Positions 34,307-42,868 of a stretch of DNA of 64,000 nucleotides are shown piece by piece; position 1 is the first letter of the stretch, and every line of letters begins with the position of its first letter. Both the position numbers and the translations under genes were made by a program. Below the pieces are notes generated by a model. That model saw only the letters and a program-made list of their open reading frames with translations. It did no database searches and was not told where the DNA came from. This stretch comes from Ruegeria_C sp041537925 (GTDB lineage: Bacteria > Pseudomonadota > Alphaproteobacteria > Rhodobacterales > Rhodobacteraceae): positions 496,001-560,000 of the forward strand of contig NZ_JBGOSH010000002.1 in the NCBI RefSeq assembly GCF_041537925.1, read 5' to 3'.

Positions 34307-36702
34307 ACGTAAAACCTCAATTTGAAGCGCCCTTTGAGCGTCGCGGAGTGCTGGCCCCGGGCCTGCCGATCCTGCCGCATGGCACCGAACGCCACCCGGT
34401 GCCCGGTGCCGGGTCGCGGGCGGTACAGATCACCAAGGGCGACACGATCACTCTGCTGGACCGCGATGGCATGCAACCAGCCGAGATGGTTTTCTTTGCG
34501 CCTGACCGCAGTTCTGATGCAGCGATGTTGGGGACGCAGGGCAATGGCCGTCCCGATGGGGTAATCGCGACACTGGCAAACGGCGCGCCTTCGGGCTGCA
34601 AGGTGCTGCGCGCTTTGGAGGTTGCTGGCTTCGATATCGTGCAAGGCGATGCGGTGCAGGCGTTCAGCGATGGATCGCGGCCCGGCGACATGGCGCATTT
34701 CGTGGCCGAAAGCGATGGCTTGCTGATCGTGGCGGCACCCGGCGAGGCGATGCGTCCCGAAGAGCAAAACCCGCCGACCGAGATCATCCTTTATGTCCAG
34801 CGCGCCGCACCCGGATTGCAAAAGCCCGATATCGGTCCGCCGGACCCACTGGCCGACCCGCTACATGACATCAATATCCATCCCGGCAACGCCCATTCTT
34901 ATGAGGTGAAGGCTGGAGAGTTCATTCAGATCCTCGACATCAAGGGCCGCGAGTGTTCGGATTTTCAGGCCTTCAGCCGCCGCGCTCTGGATCAGGGCAT
35001 CGAACGCGAGATTGATCCGACCACCACACGCAGCCTGATGGGCAGCCTCTATCCGCAGCCGGGTATCTTTTCGAAATATTGGTCGGTGGATCAGGAGCCG
35101 CTGATCGAGATCGTGCAGGATACTTGCGGGCGGCATGACACGTTCGGCCTGGCCTGCACGGCGCGATATTATGAAGATCTGGGCTATCCCGGCCATGTGA
35201 ACTGCTCGGACAATATCAACAAGGATCTTGGGCAGTACGGCATCAGACCCCGTGGCGGCTGGCACGCGATCAACTTCTTCTTCAACACCATGCTGGATGA
35301 CACCAATGCGATTTCGATGGACGACCCGTGGTCGCGCCCCGGCGATTTCGTCCTACTCCGCGCGCTGACCGATCTGGTCTGTGTCAGCACCGGCTGCCCC
35401 TGTGATGTCGATCCGGCCAATGGCTGGAACCCGACCGACATTCAAGTGCGCACCTACAAGGCGACCGAAGACTTCAAACGGTCGTACGGATATAGAAAAT
35501 CTGCGGAGGCGGATGTGGAAGACACCAAGAAAACAGCGTTTCACGACTGCTTTGCACGGCATACCCGTGATTTCATCGAATATAACGGCTATTGGCTGCC
35601 CAACACGATGACCAATCACGGCGCAATCGCCGAGTATTGGGCGTGCCGGGACAAGGTCGCTGTCATGGATCTCAGCCCCTTGCGCAAATATGAGGTCGTT
35701 GGCCCGGACGCCGAAGAGTTGATGCAGCTCTGCGTGACCCGCAACATGAAGAAGCTGAGCGTCGGACAGGTGGTCTATACGGCCATGTGCTACGAGCATG
35801 GCGGCATGATTGATGACGGCACCGTCTACCGACTGGGTGAGACGAACTTCCGCTGGATCGGCGGTAATGACAACAGCGGATTGTGGCTGCAAGAGCAGGC
35901 CCACAAGCGCAACATGAATGTCTGGGTGCGCAACTCGACCGATCAGCTGCATAACATCGCGGTTCAGGGCCGCTACAGCCGCGAGATCCTCAGCCGCATC
36001 TTCTGGACGCCGCCACAACAGCCAACCATCGAGGAACTGCCTTGGTTTCGGCTGTCTGTCGCTCGGGTTGGCGATGTGCGGGGCACGTCGGTGGTGATTT
36101 CTCGGACCGGGTATTCGGGCGAATTGGGCTATGAGATATTCTGCCATCCCAAGGATGCGGTCGAGATATTTGACCGGGTGTGGGAGGTCGGAGAGGATTA
36201 CGGCATTGCGCCGCTGGGACTGGCGGCGCTCGACATGCTGCGGATCGAAGGCGGATTGATCTTTGCCGGGTCCGAATTCGATGATCAGACTGATCCCTAT
36301 GAGGCCGGCATTGGCTTCACAGTTCCGCTGAAATCAAAAACCGATGATTTCATTGGCCGTGAAGCAATTGAAGAACGCAAGGCGCATCCGCACCGCAAAC
36401 TGGTCGGCTTTGAGATAGAGGGTGGGACGGTACCATCCCCCGGCGATTGCATCCGCGTCGGCAAGGCTCAAGTAGGTGAAGTGACCAGCGCGATGAAGTC
36501 GCCAACTTTGGGCAAGGTCATTGCATTGGGTCGAGTGGCCACCAAGCATGCCGATTTGGGTGCAGAAATAGAGGTTGGCCAGCTGGATGGTCAGCAAAAA
36601 CGGCTAAAAGCCAGGATCGTAGCCTTTCCGCATTTTGATCCGAAGAAAGATCGTGTGAAAGGTATTTACCCCGATACAAATATCCCTGATGCAGCCGAGT
36701 GA
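34303..36702 (+). CDS. tdm: TMAO demethylase (Tdm)
   Basis: The 799-residue two-part enzyme has an N-terminal DUF1989-type domain (about 30-380) and a C-terminal tetrahydrofolate-binding GcvT domain (about 420-795: SRTGYSGELGYEIFCHP, LDMLRIEGGLIF). Tdm cleaves TMAO to dimethylamine and formaldehyde, and the GcvT part traps formaldehyde. Cys285, Cys365 and Cys367 have the spacing I recall for the zinc cysteines of the characterised Methylocella enzyme. The GTG start overlaps the cupin stop, with AGGAAA upstream. Confidence 0.87.
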   Translation: MNVKPQFEAPFERRGVLAPGLPILPHGTERHPVPGAGSRAVQITKGDTITLLDRDGMQPAEMVFFAPDRSSDAAMLGTQGNGRPDGVIATLANGAPSGCKVLRALEVAGFDIVQGDAVQAFSDGSRPGDMAHFVAESDGLLIVAAPGEAMRPEEQNPPTEIILYVQRAAPGLQKPDIGPPDPLADPLHDINIHPGNAHSYEVKAGEFIQILDIKGRECSDFQAFSRRALDQGIEREIDPTTTRSLMGSLYPQPGIFSKYWSVDQEPLIEIVQDTCGRHDTFGLACTARYYEDLGYPGHVNCSDNINKDLGQYGIRPRGGWHAINFFFNTMLDDTNAISMDDPWSRPGDFVLLRALTDLVCVSTGCPCDVDPANGWNPTDIQVRTYKATEDFKRSYGYRKSAEADVEDTKKTAFHDCFARHTRDFIEYNGYWLPNTMTNHGAIAEYWACRDKVAVMDLSPLRKYEVVGPDAEELMQLCVTRNMKKLSVGQVVYTAMCYEHGGMIDDGTVYRLGETNFRWIGGNDNSGLWLQEQAHKRNMNVWVRNSTDQLHNIAVQGRYSREILSRIFWTPPQQPTIEELPWFRLSVARVGDVRGTSVVISRTGYSGELGYEIFCHPKDAVEIFDRVWEVGEDYGIAPLGLAALDMLRIEGGLIFAGSEFDDQTDPYEAGIGFTVPLKSKTDDFIGREAIEERKAHPHRKLVGFEIEGGTVPSPGDCIRVGKAQVGEVTSAMKSPTLGKVIALGRVATKHADLGAEIEVGQLDGQQKRLKARIVAFPHFDPKKDRVKGIYPDTNIPDAAE

Positions 36703-36911
36703 GATCCATTCGCAACGATTCACATACTTAGTCACTATCGGCTGATGCCGACAGAATCGGCGAATTAATTTTCGGCACATTGCAGGACGATTACTTCGTT
36801 TCCTTTCGTAACATTGCGATTCACTGCCCTGCCGGTCAGAGCATATCACCGTTGACGGTCGAGAAATATTAGACGCACCCAACGCTGCCTGAAACTTGCG
36901 ATCCAACCTTT
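36703..36911. other. Gap between convergent tdm and gntR
   Basis: No gene is seen in 209 bases. A small TCGGC-TGAT-GCCGA hairpin at 36738-36751 might end one of the two transcripts; it lacks a T-run. Confidence 0.35.
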
Positions 36912-37655
36912 TCAGGTGTCTGTATTGATTGCCCTTTCGCGCGTTGACAGATCGAAGTCGAAATCCTCACTGTAATTGGCACTCATGAACCTCACGAACC
37001 GGTCATGGAAATGCCTTGTATGGTTGTGAGCAAGCTTATCGGCCGTCAACACATCCCGTGCGCGAATGGCATCGATCATATCGTAGTGGTCGGGGCTCAG
37101 GAGGTGTTCGGTCGCCGAGGCCGCCAGATACTCAAAATGCATGTGCAGGATGCGGCGTCCTTCGGCAAGAAGTTGACCGTAGGCACGCTCAAGGTATGGG
37201 TTTCTGCCGGCGGCAGCGATTGCCATGTGAAAATCATAATTGGTCGCCGACATGGCAAGATAATCATTTTCACTGCAGGCGTTGTCAAAGGCATTGGCCA
37301 TCCTGGACATCGTTTGAATCTCGCCGTCAGTCCGGTTTTGCGCCGCAAGGCGTGTATTGATCCGCTGCAGAAAGTCCAGCGCCTCAACATATCGGGGGAA
37401 GCCCGCAAAATCGATCGGTGCAACAAGTGTCGAGCGGTTCGACAGCATGACGACAAGACCTTCGGCGGACAACCGGACAAGGGCCTCGCGCACTGGTGAG
37501 CGCGACATTGCGAATCGACCGGACAGGCTAGTCTCGTCCAGCGGAGATCCCGGTTTGAGGGCAAGTGTCAGAATCTCTCGCTTAAGTTCGTCATAGACAA
37601 ACCTCGCACCGCGACCCTTGGCATGCTTTTGCTGAAGTCGCTGTGATTCAACCAT
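36912..37655 (-). CDS. FadR-type GntR regulator of the hydroxyproline-like operon
   Basis: The 247-residue product has an N-terminal winged helix (about 18-80: FVYDELKREILTLALKPGSP and SRSPVREALVRLSAEGLV) and a C-terminal FCD helical domain (about 95-225) with FHMAIAAAGRNP. The ATG at 37655 follows GAGGA by nine bases. It is divergent from the ABC transporter operon and the shared promoter carries three TGTCGA(C/T)A palindromes, so it is probably its repressor. Confidence 0.83.
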   Translation of the reverse strand: MVESQRLQQKHAKGRGARFVYDELKREILTLALKPGSPLDETSLSGRFAMSRSPVREALVRLSAEGLVVMLSNRSTLVAPIDFAGFPRYVEALDFLQRINTRLAAQNRTDGEIQTMSRMANAFDNACSENDYLAMSATNYDFHMAIAAAGRNPYLERAYGQLLAEGRRILHMHFEYLAASATEHLLSPDHYDMIDAIRARDVLTADKLAHNHTRHFHDRFVRFMSANYSEDFDFDLSTRERAINTDT

Positions 37656-37714
37656 GTTTCTCATTCCTCGACACAAGGCTCGGCGACGAAAGCCCGAGCT
37701 TATCCAAGTTTTTA

Positions 37715-37765
37715 TTGACATGTCGATACGGTGTCGACAAAAATCTTGCAGACAAAATGTCGACA
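37715..37765. promoter_or_regulatory. Promoter with three TGTCGAYA operator palindromes
   Basis: A TTGACA hexamer at 37715-37720 is followed directly by TGTCGATA (37721-37728), TGTCGACA (37732-37739) and, after 18 bases, TGTCGACA (37758-37765). The first two are 11 bp apart, one helical turn. The sites would cover the polymerase region and the leader. The GntR product next door is the natural ligand-controlled binder. Confidence 0.7.
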
Positions 37766-37778
37766 CAGGGAGGAACAA

Positions 37779-38822
37779 ATGAAAATCGCCAAGACAATTG
37801 CGTCAGCATCAATGGCTTTCGTTGCGGCTGCTCAGATGGCACATGCTCAGGTAGCGGAAGGCAGCCGCCTGAACACCGTCCAGGAACGCGGCTCGCTTCT
37901 GTGCAGTGGGCACAATGGCTCTTTCCTAGGCTTTGCCGAGGTCGACGATCAGGGTAACTGGCAGGGTGTGGACATCGATCTTTGCAAGGCGCTTGCTGCC
38001 GGCCTGTTCGGTTCGTCCGAAGGCAATTTGGAGATCGTGCCGATCAGCTGGGCACAGCGTTGGCCCTCACTCCAGTCCGGCGATATCGACGTCGTGATCA
38101 AGGTGTCCGGCTGGACCCAGAGCCGGGATACCGAATTGAACCTCGCCTATAGCCGACCATATTTCATCGGCGCCTTCCAGGCCATGACGCGCACAGATCT
38201 CGGCGCTGAAGCCTTGGCGGATCTGGCGGGTGGCACGATCTGTGTTGCCGCCGGGACCTCGACGGAACGGGCGACGGCAACCTATCTCGATACGCATCAG
38301 ATCGATGCCGAGATGCTGACCTTTGAAAACGGCGATGAGCTACGCAATTCCTATTATGAGGGCCGGTGTGATGGCCTTGTCGAATGGGCGCCCAGCCTCG
38401 CCGCAGGACGTGTCGATGCACCTGATGGCGCGGATGCGCATGTCATTCTGCCCGACGTCATCGCACTTGAAGCGGAAGGCATCATTGTCCCCGAAGGCGA
38501 CCCGGACTGGCTGGATGTGCAGAACTGGATGCTGTCCTCGCTGTGGTTCGCTGAAATGGAAGGCATCACATCGGAAAATGTTGACGAGATAAAGGCCAAT
38601 CCGCCGTCATCCACCGTTGGAACGTTTCTGGGTGTGAACCCGGGCTATGGCGCGCGCCTCGGTCTGCCGGATGACTGGGCCTACAACATGATCAAAGAGG
38701 TCGGAAACTTCGCCGAAATCTACGATCGCAACATCGGATCTGGATCTCCCTACAATCTGCCGCGTGGGATCAACAATCTCTACAATGCCGGCGGTGTCTT
38801 TTATCCGATGATCATCGACTGA
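37779..38822 (+). CDS. Polar amino-acid ABC transporter, substrate-binding protein (AapJ type)
   Basis: The 347-residue product has a signal peptide of about 24 residues (ends AHA). It then shows the AapJ pattern LCSGHNGSFLGFAEVDDQGN, GVDIDLCKALAA and a late LGVNPGYGARLGLPDDW stretch. AapJ proteins take general L-amino acids. The ATG has GGGAGGA six bases upstream. It leads a long operon with hydroxyproline-type enzymes, so proline-like ligands are likely. Confidence 0.85.
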   Translation: MKIAKTIASASMAFVAAAQMAHAQVAEGSRLNTVQERGSLLCSGHNGSFLGFAEVDDQGNWQGVDIDLCKALAAGLFGSSEGNLEIVPISWAQRWPSLQSGDIDVVIKVSGWTQSRDTELNLAYSRPYFIGAFQAMTRTDLGAEALADLAGGTICVAAGTSTERATATYLDTHQIDAEMLTFENGDELRNSYYEGRCDGLVEWAPSLAAGRVDAPDGADAHVILPDVIALEAEGIIVPEGDPDWLDVQNWMLSSLWFAEMEGITSENVDEIKANPPSSTVGTFLGVNPGYGARLGLPDDWAYNMIKEVGNFAEIYDRNIGSGSPYNLPRGINNLYNAGGVFYPMIID

Positions 38823-38834
38823 ATTGTCGATGCC

Positions 38835-38867
38835 GAACGGGCGTGATCCTTTGATCGCGCCCGGTTC
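38835..38867 (+). other. Stem-loop after the AapJ-type gene
   Basis: A 14-bp imperfect stem (GAACGGGCGTGATC with GATCGCGCCCGGTTC) around a four-base loop lies between binding-protein and permease genes. One bulge and one G-U pair interrupt it. No T-run follows, so it likely protects the upstream message. Confidence 0.65.
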
Positions 38868-38891
38868 TGAACCAATGCTGTGGAGAAGCTG

Positions 38892-40058
38892 ATGCAGTCG
38901 CTCATCAAAAGCAGACGGGTCAGGGAGGCCGGATTGCAATTCGCCTTTGTTGGCGGGATCGCGGCGATGGTGATTATCATGGTGCTGGTCGGTCGTGCCA
39001 ATCTTGAAGCGCAAGGAATGACTTCTGGACTTGGGTTCCTTGAACGCGCCACAGGCTGGCGCATCAGTTTCTCGCTGATCGATTACAGCACCAACTCCAC
39101 CTATGCCCGCGCAATTCTGGTCGGGATCCTCAATTCGCTGTTTCTTGGCGCCATCGCCCTGCCGATCGCGACGATCATCGGTGTTGCGGTGGGCGTGATG
39201 CGCACCTCGGGCAACGGAATGGCTGAATTGGTCGGCACCACCTTTGTCGAGCTGTTTCGCAACGCCCCCCTGATCCTGCAGCTTTTGTTCTGGTATACTC
39301 TGTTGTTGGGTCTGCCCAGCCCGCGCAATGCCGAGCCTGTTCTGGGCGGGATCGCCTTGACAGGACGCGGCATCTATATCCCCGGCATCAACGTCACCGG
39401 CGCTTCGGTTTTTGTGGCGGTCCTGATCATGGTTGCGGCATTTGCCCTGGCCTTGTGGCTGGGCGCAAGGCGCTGGCCGGACATACATTTGCAGCGCACC
39501 AGCCGGGAACGAAAGCTTCTCTGGGCGCTTGCCGTACTGGCTGCCATCATCGCGATGTGGATTGGTCGCATTCCCGAGACACAACTGGTCAGCGTGCCAG
39601 AAGCAGCCGGGCTGAACTATCGGGGAGGCATCCGTATCTCACCAGAGCTGATGGCTTGTCTCATTGCCATCGCGATCTACGGTGCCGCCTATATTGCCGA
39701 GATCGTGCGCGCAGGCTTCAATGCCATCCCCAAGGGTCAGTCCGAGGCCGCGCGTGCACTTGGCCTGTCGCCCTGGTATATTTTCAGCCGCATTCGTCTG
39801 CCGCTGGCCATCCGTATCGTCATGCCAACGCTCATCAACCAGTATGTGTGGCTGTTCAAGGCAACCACGATTGGCATCGCCATCAGCTTTACCGACTTCT
39901 TCATGGTGATCAGCACGGCAATCAACCAGTCGGGTCAGACACTGGAACTGATCGCGATCCTGATGGGTGGCTTCCTGATCATTAACTACTCCATGGCCTG
40001 GGTTCTGAACCGCGTGAACGACGCGATCAAACTCAAGGGCACGCAGCTGAGGATCTGA
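38892..40058 (+). CDS. Amino-acid ABC transporter permease (AapQ type)
   Basis: The 388-residue product has eight or so hydrophobic segments. A His/Glu/Gln-transporter-type permease domain ends with the EAA loop GQSEAARALGLSPWYIFSRI. Length above 380 with an insert between helices fits AapQ. The ATG at 38892 has GGAG seven bases upstream; a GTG twelve bases earlier lacks a site. Confidence 0.85.
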   Translation: MQSLIKSRRVREAGLQFAFVGGIAAMVIIMVLVGRANLEAQGMTSGLGFLERATGWRISFSLIDYSTNSTYARAILVGILNSLFLGAIALPIATIIGVAVGVMRTSGNGMAELVGTTFVELFRNAPLILQLLFWYTLLLGLPSPRNAEPVLGGIALTGRGIYIPGINVTGASVFVAVLIMVAAFALALWLGARRWPDIHLQRTSRERKLLWALAVLAAIIAMWIGRIPETQLVSVPEAAGLNYRGGIRISPELMACLIAIAIYGAAYIAEIVRAGFNAIPKGQSEAARALGLSPWYIFSRIRLPLAIRIVMPTLINQYVWLFKATTIGIAISFTDFFMVISTAINQSGQTLELIAILMGGFLIINYSMAWVLNRVNDAIKLKGTQLRI

Positions 40059-40061
40059 GCG

Positions 40062-41135
40062 ATGACCGATCTGGCAATTCAGAGCGCCCCTGCCCTCAGC
40101 AAGATCAAGAAGCACTATTTCGCGACCCCGCTGAACAGTACGATCACCGTCCTGCTGGCCGCGTTCACAGCCTGGGTTTTGTGGAGCCTGTTCAACTGGG
40201 CCTTCCTTGATGCGATCTGGGGCTACGGCAAGAATGAGGAATGCCGCGCCCATGAGCACGGGGCATGCTGGTCCTTTGTCGCGACCCGCTGGCGCATCGT
40301 CCTGTTCGGCCTTTACCCCTTCGAGGAGCAGTGGCGTTCCGCATTGGCCTGCATCGTGATGCTGATCGTCGCAGTCCTGTCCTGTGTCCCGGTATTCTGG
40401 AGCGCCAAGCGTTTGCCGCTGCTCTGGGTGGTTGGGTTCGTGACGTTCTACATCCTGATGCGCGGTGGGTTCTTTGGCCTAACCACCGTGGTCGAACGCG
40501 ACTGGGGCGGGCTTTCCCTGACGGTGTTTATCTTTGCGGCCGTCTGCTTGCTGGGTATGCCATTGTCGATCCTGTTTGCGCTGCTCCGCAGGTCCGAATT
40601 GCCGTGGATCGCCAGAACCATGGCGCTGTTGATAGACGTCATCCGGTCGCTGCCGCTGTTGTCGATCATGTTCACCTTTGCCATTGTCCTTCCCTTTGTG
40701 CTGCCGGACTGGGCAATCGGTGACAAGCTCTACCGTGTGATCGTCGGCTACGCGATCTTCTTTGCCTGCTATCAGGCCGAGATCATTCGCGGCGGGATGC
40801 AGGCCATCCCGGTCGGCCAGGAAGAGGCAGCCAAAGCCCTAGGCATGGGGTATTGGCACCGGATCGGCTACATCGTACTGCCGCAAGCGTTCCGAAATGC
40901 CTTGCCACCGACAATCAACCAGTTCGTCATCACGTTCAAGGAAACCTCGTTGGTCACCATCATCGGTTTCTTTGACATCCTCGCCTCGGGCCGTGCTGCG
41001 GCGGGTACTGCCGACTGGAGCTTTGCGACGATCGAAATGTACGTTTTCGTCGGGCTTCTCTTCTTTGTCTTCGTTTTCTCACTGTCCCGCTACGGCGCCT
41101 ACCTGGAACGCCGCATGAGCGTTGGCAGCCGTTAA
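40062..41135 (+). CDS. Amino-acid ABC transporter permease (AapM type)
   Basis: The 357-residue partner permease has an EAA loop GQEEAAKALGMGYWHRIGYI and conserved YQAEIIRGGMQAIP. It starts three bases after the AapQ-type gene and should form a heterodimeric channel with it. Confidence 0.85.
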   Translation: MTDLAIQSAPALSKIKKHYFATPLNSTITVLLAAFTAWVLWSLFNWAFLDAIWGYGKNEECRAHEHGACWSFVATRWRIVLFGLYPFEEQWRSALACIVMLIVAVLSCVPVFWSAKRLPLLWVVGFVTFYILMRGGFFGLTTVVERDWGGLSLTVFIFAAVCLLGMPLSILFALLRRSELPWIARTMALLIDVIRSLPLLSIMFTFAIVLPFVLPDWAIGDKLYRVIVGYAIFFACYQAEIIRGGMQAIPVGQEEAAKALGMGYWHRIGYIVLPQAFRNALPPTINQFVITFKETSLVTIIGFFDILASGRAAAGTADWSFATIEMYVFVGLLFFVFVFSLSRYGAYLERRMSVGSR

Positions 41136-41147
41136 GGAGAAATGCAC

Positions 41148-41888
41148 ATGTCTGACCAAGCCATCTCAATCCGGTCGATGAACAAGTATTATGGGGGATT
41201 CCATGCGCTCAAGGACATCGACCTTGACGTGGCCCACGGTGAGAAAGTGGTGATTTGCGGCCCCTCCGGGTCCGGCAAATCGACACTGATCCGTTGCATC
41301 AACCGGTTGGAGGAACACCAAGCCGGCACTATCGCTGTAAACGGCATTCCGCTGGACGACAATGTCGACAATATCGACGAAATCCGCCGCGAGGCCGGGA
41401 TGGTGTTTCAGAATTTCAATCTGTTCCCCCACATGACCATACTTGAGAACTGCACATTGGCTCCAAGGCTCGTGCGGAAACAGACCCGCGAAGAGGCTGA
41501 GGCGATCGCCATGTCCTACCTTGAGCGGGTCAAGATCCCCGAGCAGGCCCACAAATACCCCGGCGAGTTGTCAGGCGGTCAGCAACAACGCGTGGCCATC
41601 GCGCGCGCGTTGTGCATGGCCCCCGAGATCATGCTGTTCGACGAACCGACATCGGCGCTGGATCCCGAAATGATTTCCGAGGTGCTGGACGTGATGGTTG
41701 GACTTGCCGAAGAAGGCATGACCATGGTTTGCGTGACGCATGAAATGGGCTTTGCGCGGCAGGTGGCAGATCGGGTGATCTTCATGGCCGACGGGGAGAT
41801 CATCGAACAGGCTCCACCGGGTGAGTTTTTCGACAACCCCAGTAGCGAGCGGACAAAGACATTCCTGGGCCAGGTCCTGGGACATTGA
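41148..41888 (+). CDS. Amino-acid ABC transporter ATP-binding protein (AapP type)
   Basis: The 246-residue ATPase has Walker A GPSGSGKST, signature LSGGQQQRVAIARALCMAPE, Walker B MLFDEPTSALDPEM and the H-loop VTHEMGF. The ATG at 41148 is eight bases from GGAG; the ATG at 41142 is too close. Confidence 0.88.
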   Translation: MSDQAISIRSMNKYYGGFHALKDIDLDVAHGEKVVICGPSGSGKSTLIRCINRLEEHQAGTIAVNGIPLDDNVDNIDEIRREAGMVFQNFNLFPHMTILENCTLAPRLVRKQTREEAEAIAMSYLERVKIPEQAHKYPGELSGGQQQRVAIARALCMAPEIMLFDEPTSALDPEMISEVLDVMVGLAEEGMTMVCVTHEMGFARQVADRVIFMADGEIIEQAPPGEFFDNPSSERTKTFLGQVLGH

Positions 41889-41908
41889 TCAGGAAACAAG
41901 AAACAAAG

Positions 41909-42868
41909 ATGGCAATGGATTCCCACGAAATTTCAACCCACGACGCGGAAGCGGACGCCCGTAACGAGTCGTTGCTGATCTACGTGAACGGCGAACTTGT
42001 GCCCAAAGCCGAGGCCAAGATCTCGGTCTATGACAGCGGCTTCATGCTGGGAGACGGCATGTGGGAGGGCCTGCGTCTGTATGACGGCGAATGGGCGTTT
42101 TTTGACGAACATATGGACCGCTTGTTCAATTCGCTGAAATCGATTTCGATCGATATCGGGATGGGGCCTGAAGATGTTCGGAACATTCTCGACCAAACGG
42201 CTGCAGCCAATGACATGGTGTCTGATGCCCATTGCCGCCTGATGATTACACGCGGTCGCAAGGCAAAGCCGTTTCAGCATCCCGGTCTCAGCAGGTATGG
42301 CCCGACCATTGTCGCCATCGTTGAGCATTCGAAGCCTGCCGAAGGCCTGCAGTCGCGTGGCATTCAACTGGCAACCGTACCGCAGGTTCGGGGGTTGCCC
42401 ACGAGTCAGGACCCGAAATTCAACAGCCATTCAAAACTCAACTGCGTGATCGCTTGCCTGCAGGCAGAACAGGCCGGCGCGGATGAAGGATTGATGCTGG
42501 ATCCGCATGGCTTCGTGAACACGACAAATGCCTGTAATTTCTTCATCGTGCGGCGTGATGAGGTTTGGACCTCGACCGGAGACTACTGCATGAACGGCGT
42601 TACACGGGCCAAGGTGATTGAACTTTGCCGCCAGAACGGCATTCCGGTCTTTGAGAGAAATTTCTCGCTTTATGAGGCCTATGGGGCAGATGAGGCCTTC
42701 CTGACCGGTACGTTCGGGGCGCAGACCCCCGTTGCCTCAATCGATGGCAAGACCATCGGGGCCGAAGGTGGCGCGGGTCCCGTGACCCGCCGTATTCGAG
42801 AGCTTTACAAGGAACTGGTGACTGAGACCGTCGCGCGCCAGAGATCCGTGCGCGGGCAGAAAACATGA
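41909..42868 (+). CDS. Class IV PLP aminotransferase (D-amino-acid/branched-chain type)
   Basis: The 319-residue fold-type IV enzyme has NGELVPKAEAKISVYDSGFM near the start, NSHSKLNCV with the presumed PLP lysine, and GADEGLMLDPHG. The glutamate that usually contacts the PLP nitrogen in the G-x-V-x-E motif reads Thr (GFVNTTNACNFF), seen in some uncharacterised members. The start is uncertain; ATGs at 41909 and 41915 and an overlapping TTG at 41885 are possible. The stop overlaps the sulfatase start by four bases. Substrate is unknown. Confidence 0.75.
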   Translation: MAMDSHEISTHDAEADARNESLLIYVNGELVPKAEAKISVYDSGFMLGDGMWEGLRLYDGEWAFFDEHMDRLFNSLKSISIDIGMGPEDVRNILDQTAAANDMVSDAHCRLMITRGRKAKPFQHPGLSRYGPTIVAIVEHSKPAEGLQSRGIQLATVPQVRGLPTSQDPKFNSHSKLNCVIACLQAEQAGADEGLMLDPHGFVNTTNACNFFIVRRDEVWTSTGDYCMNGVTRAKVIELCRQNGIPVFERNFSLYEAYGADEAFLTGTFGAQTPVASIDGKTIGAEGGAGPVTRRIRELYKELVTETVARQRSVRGQKT

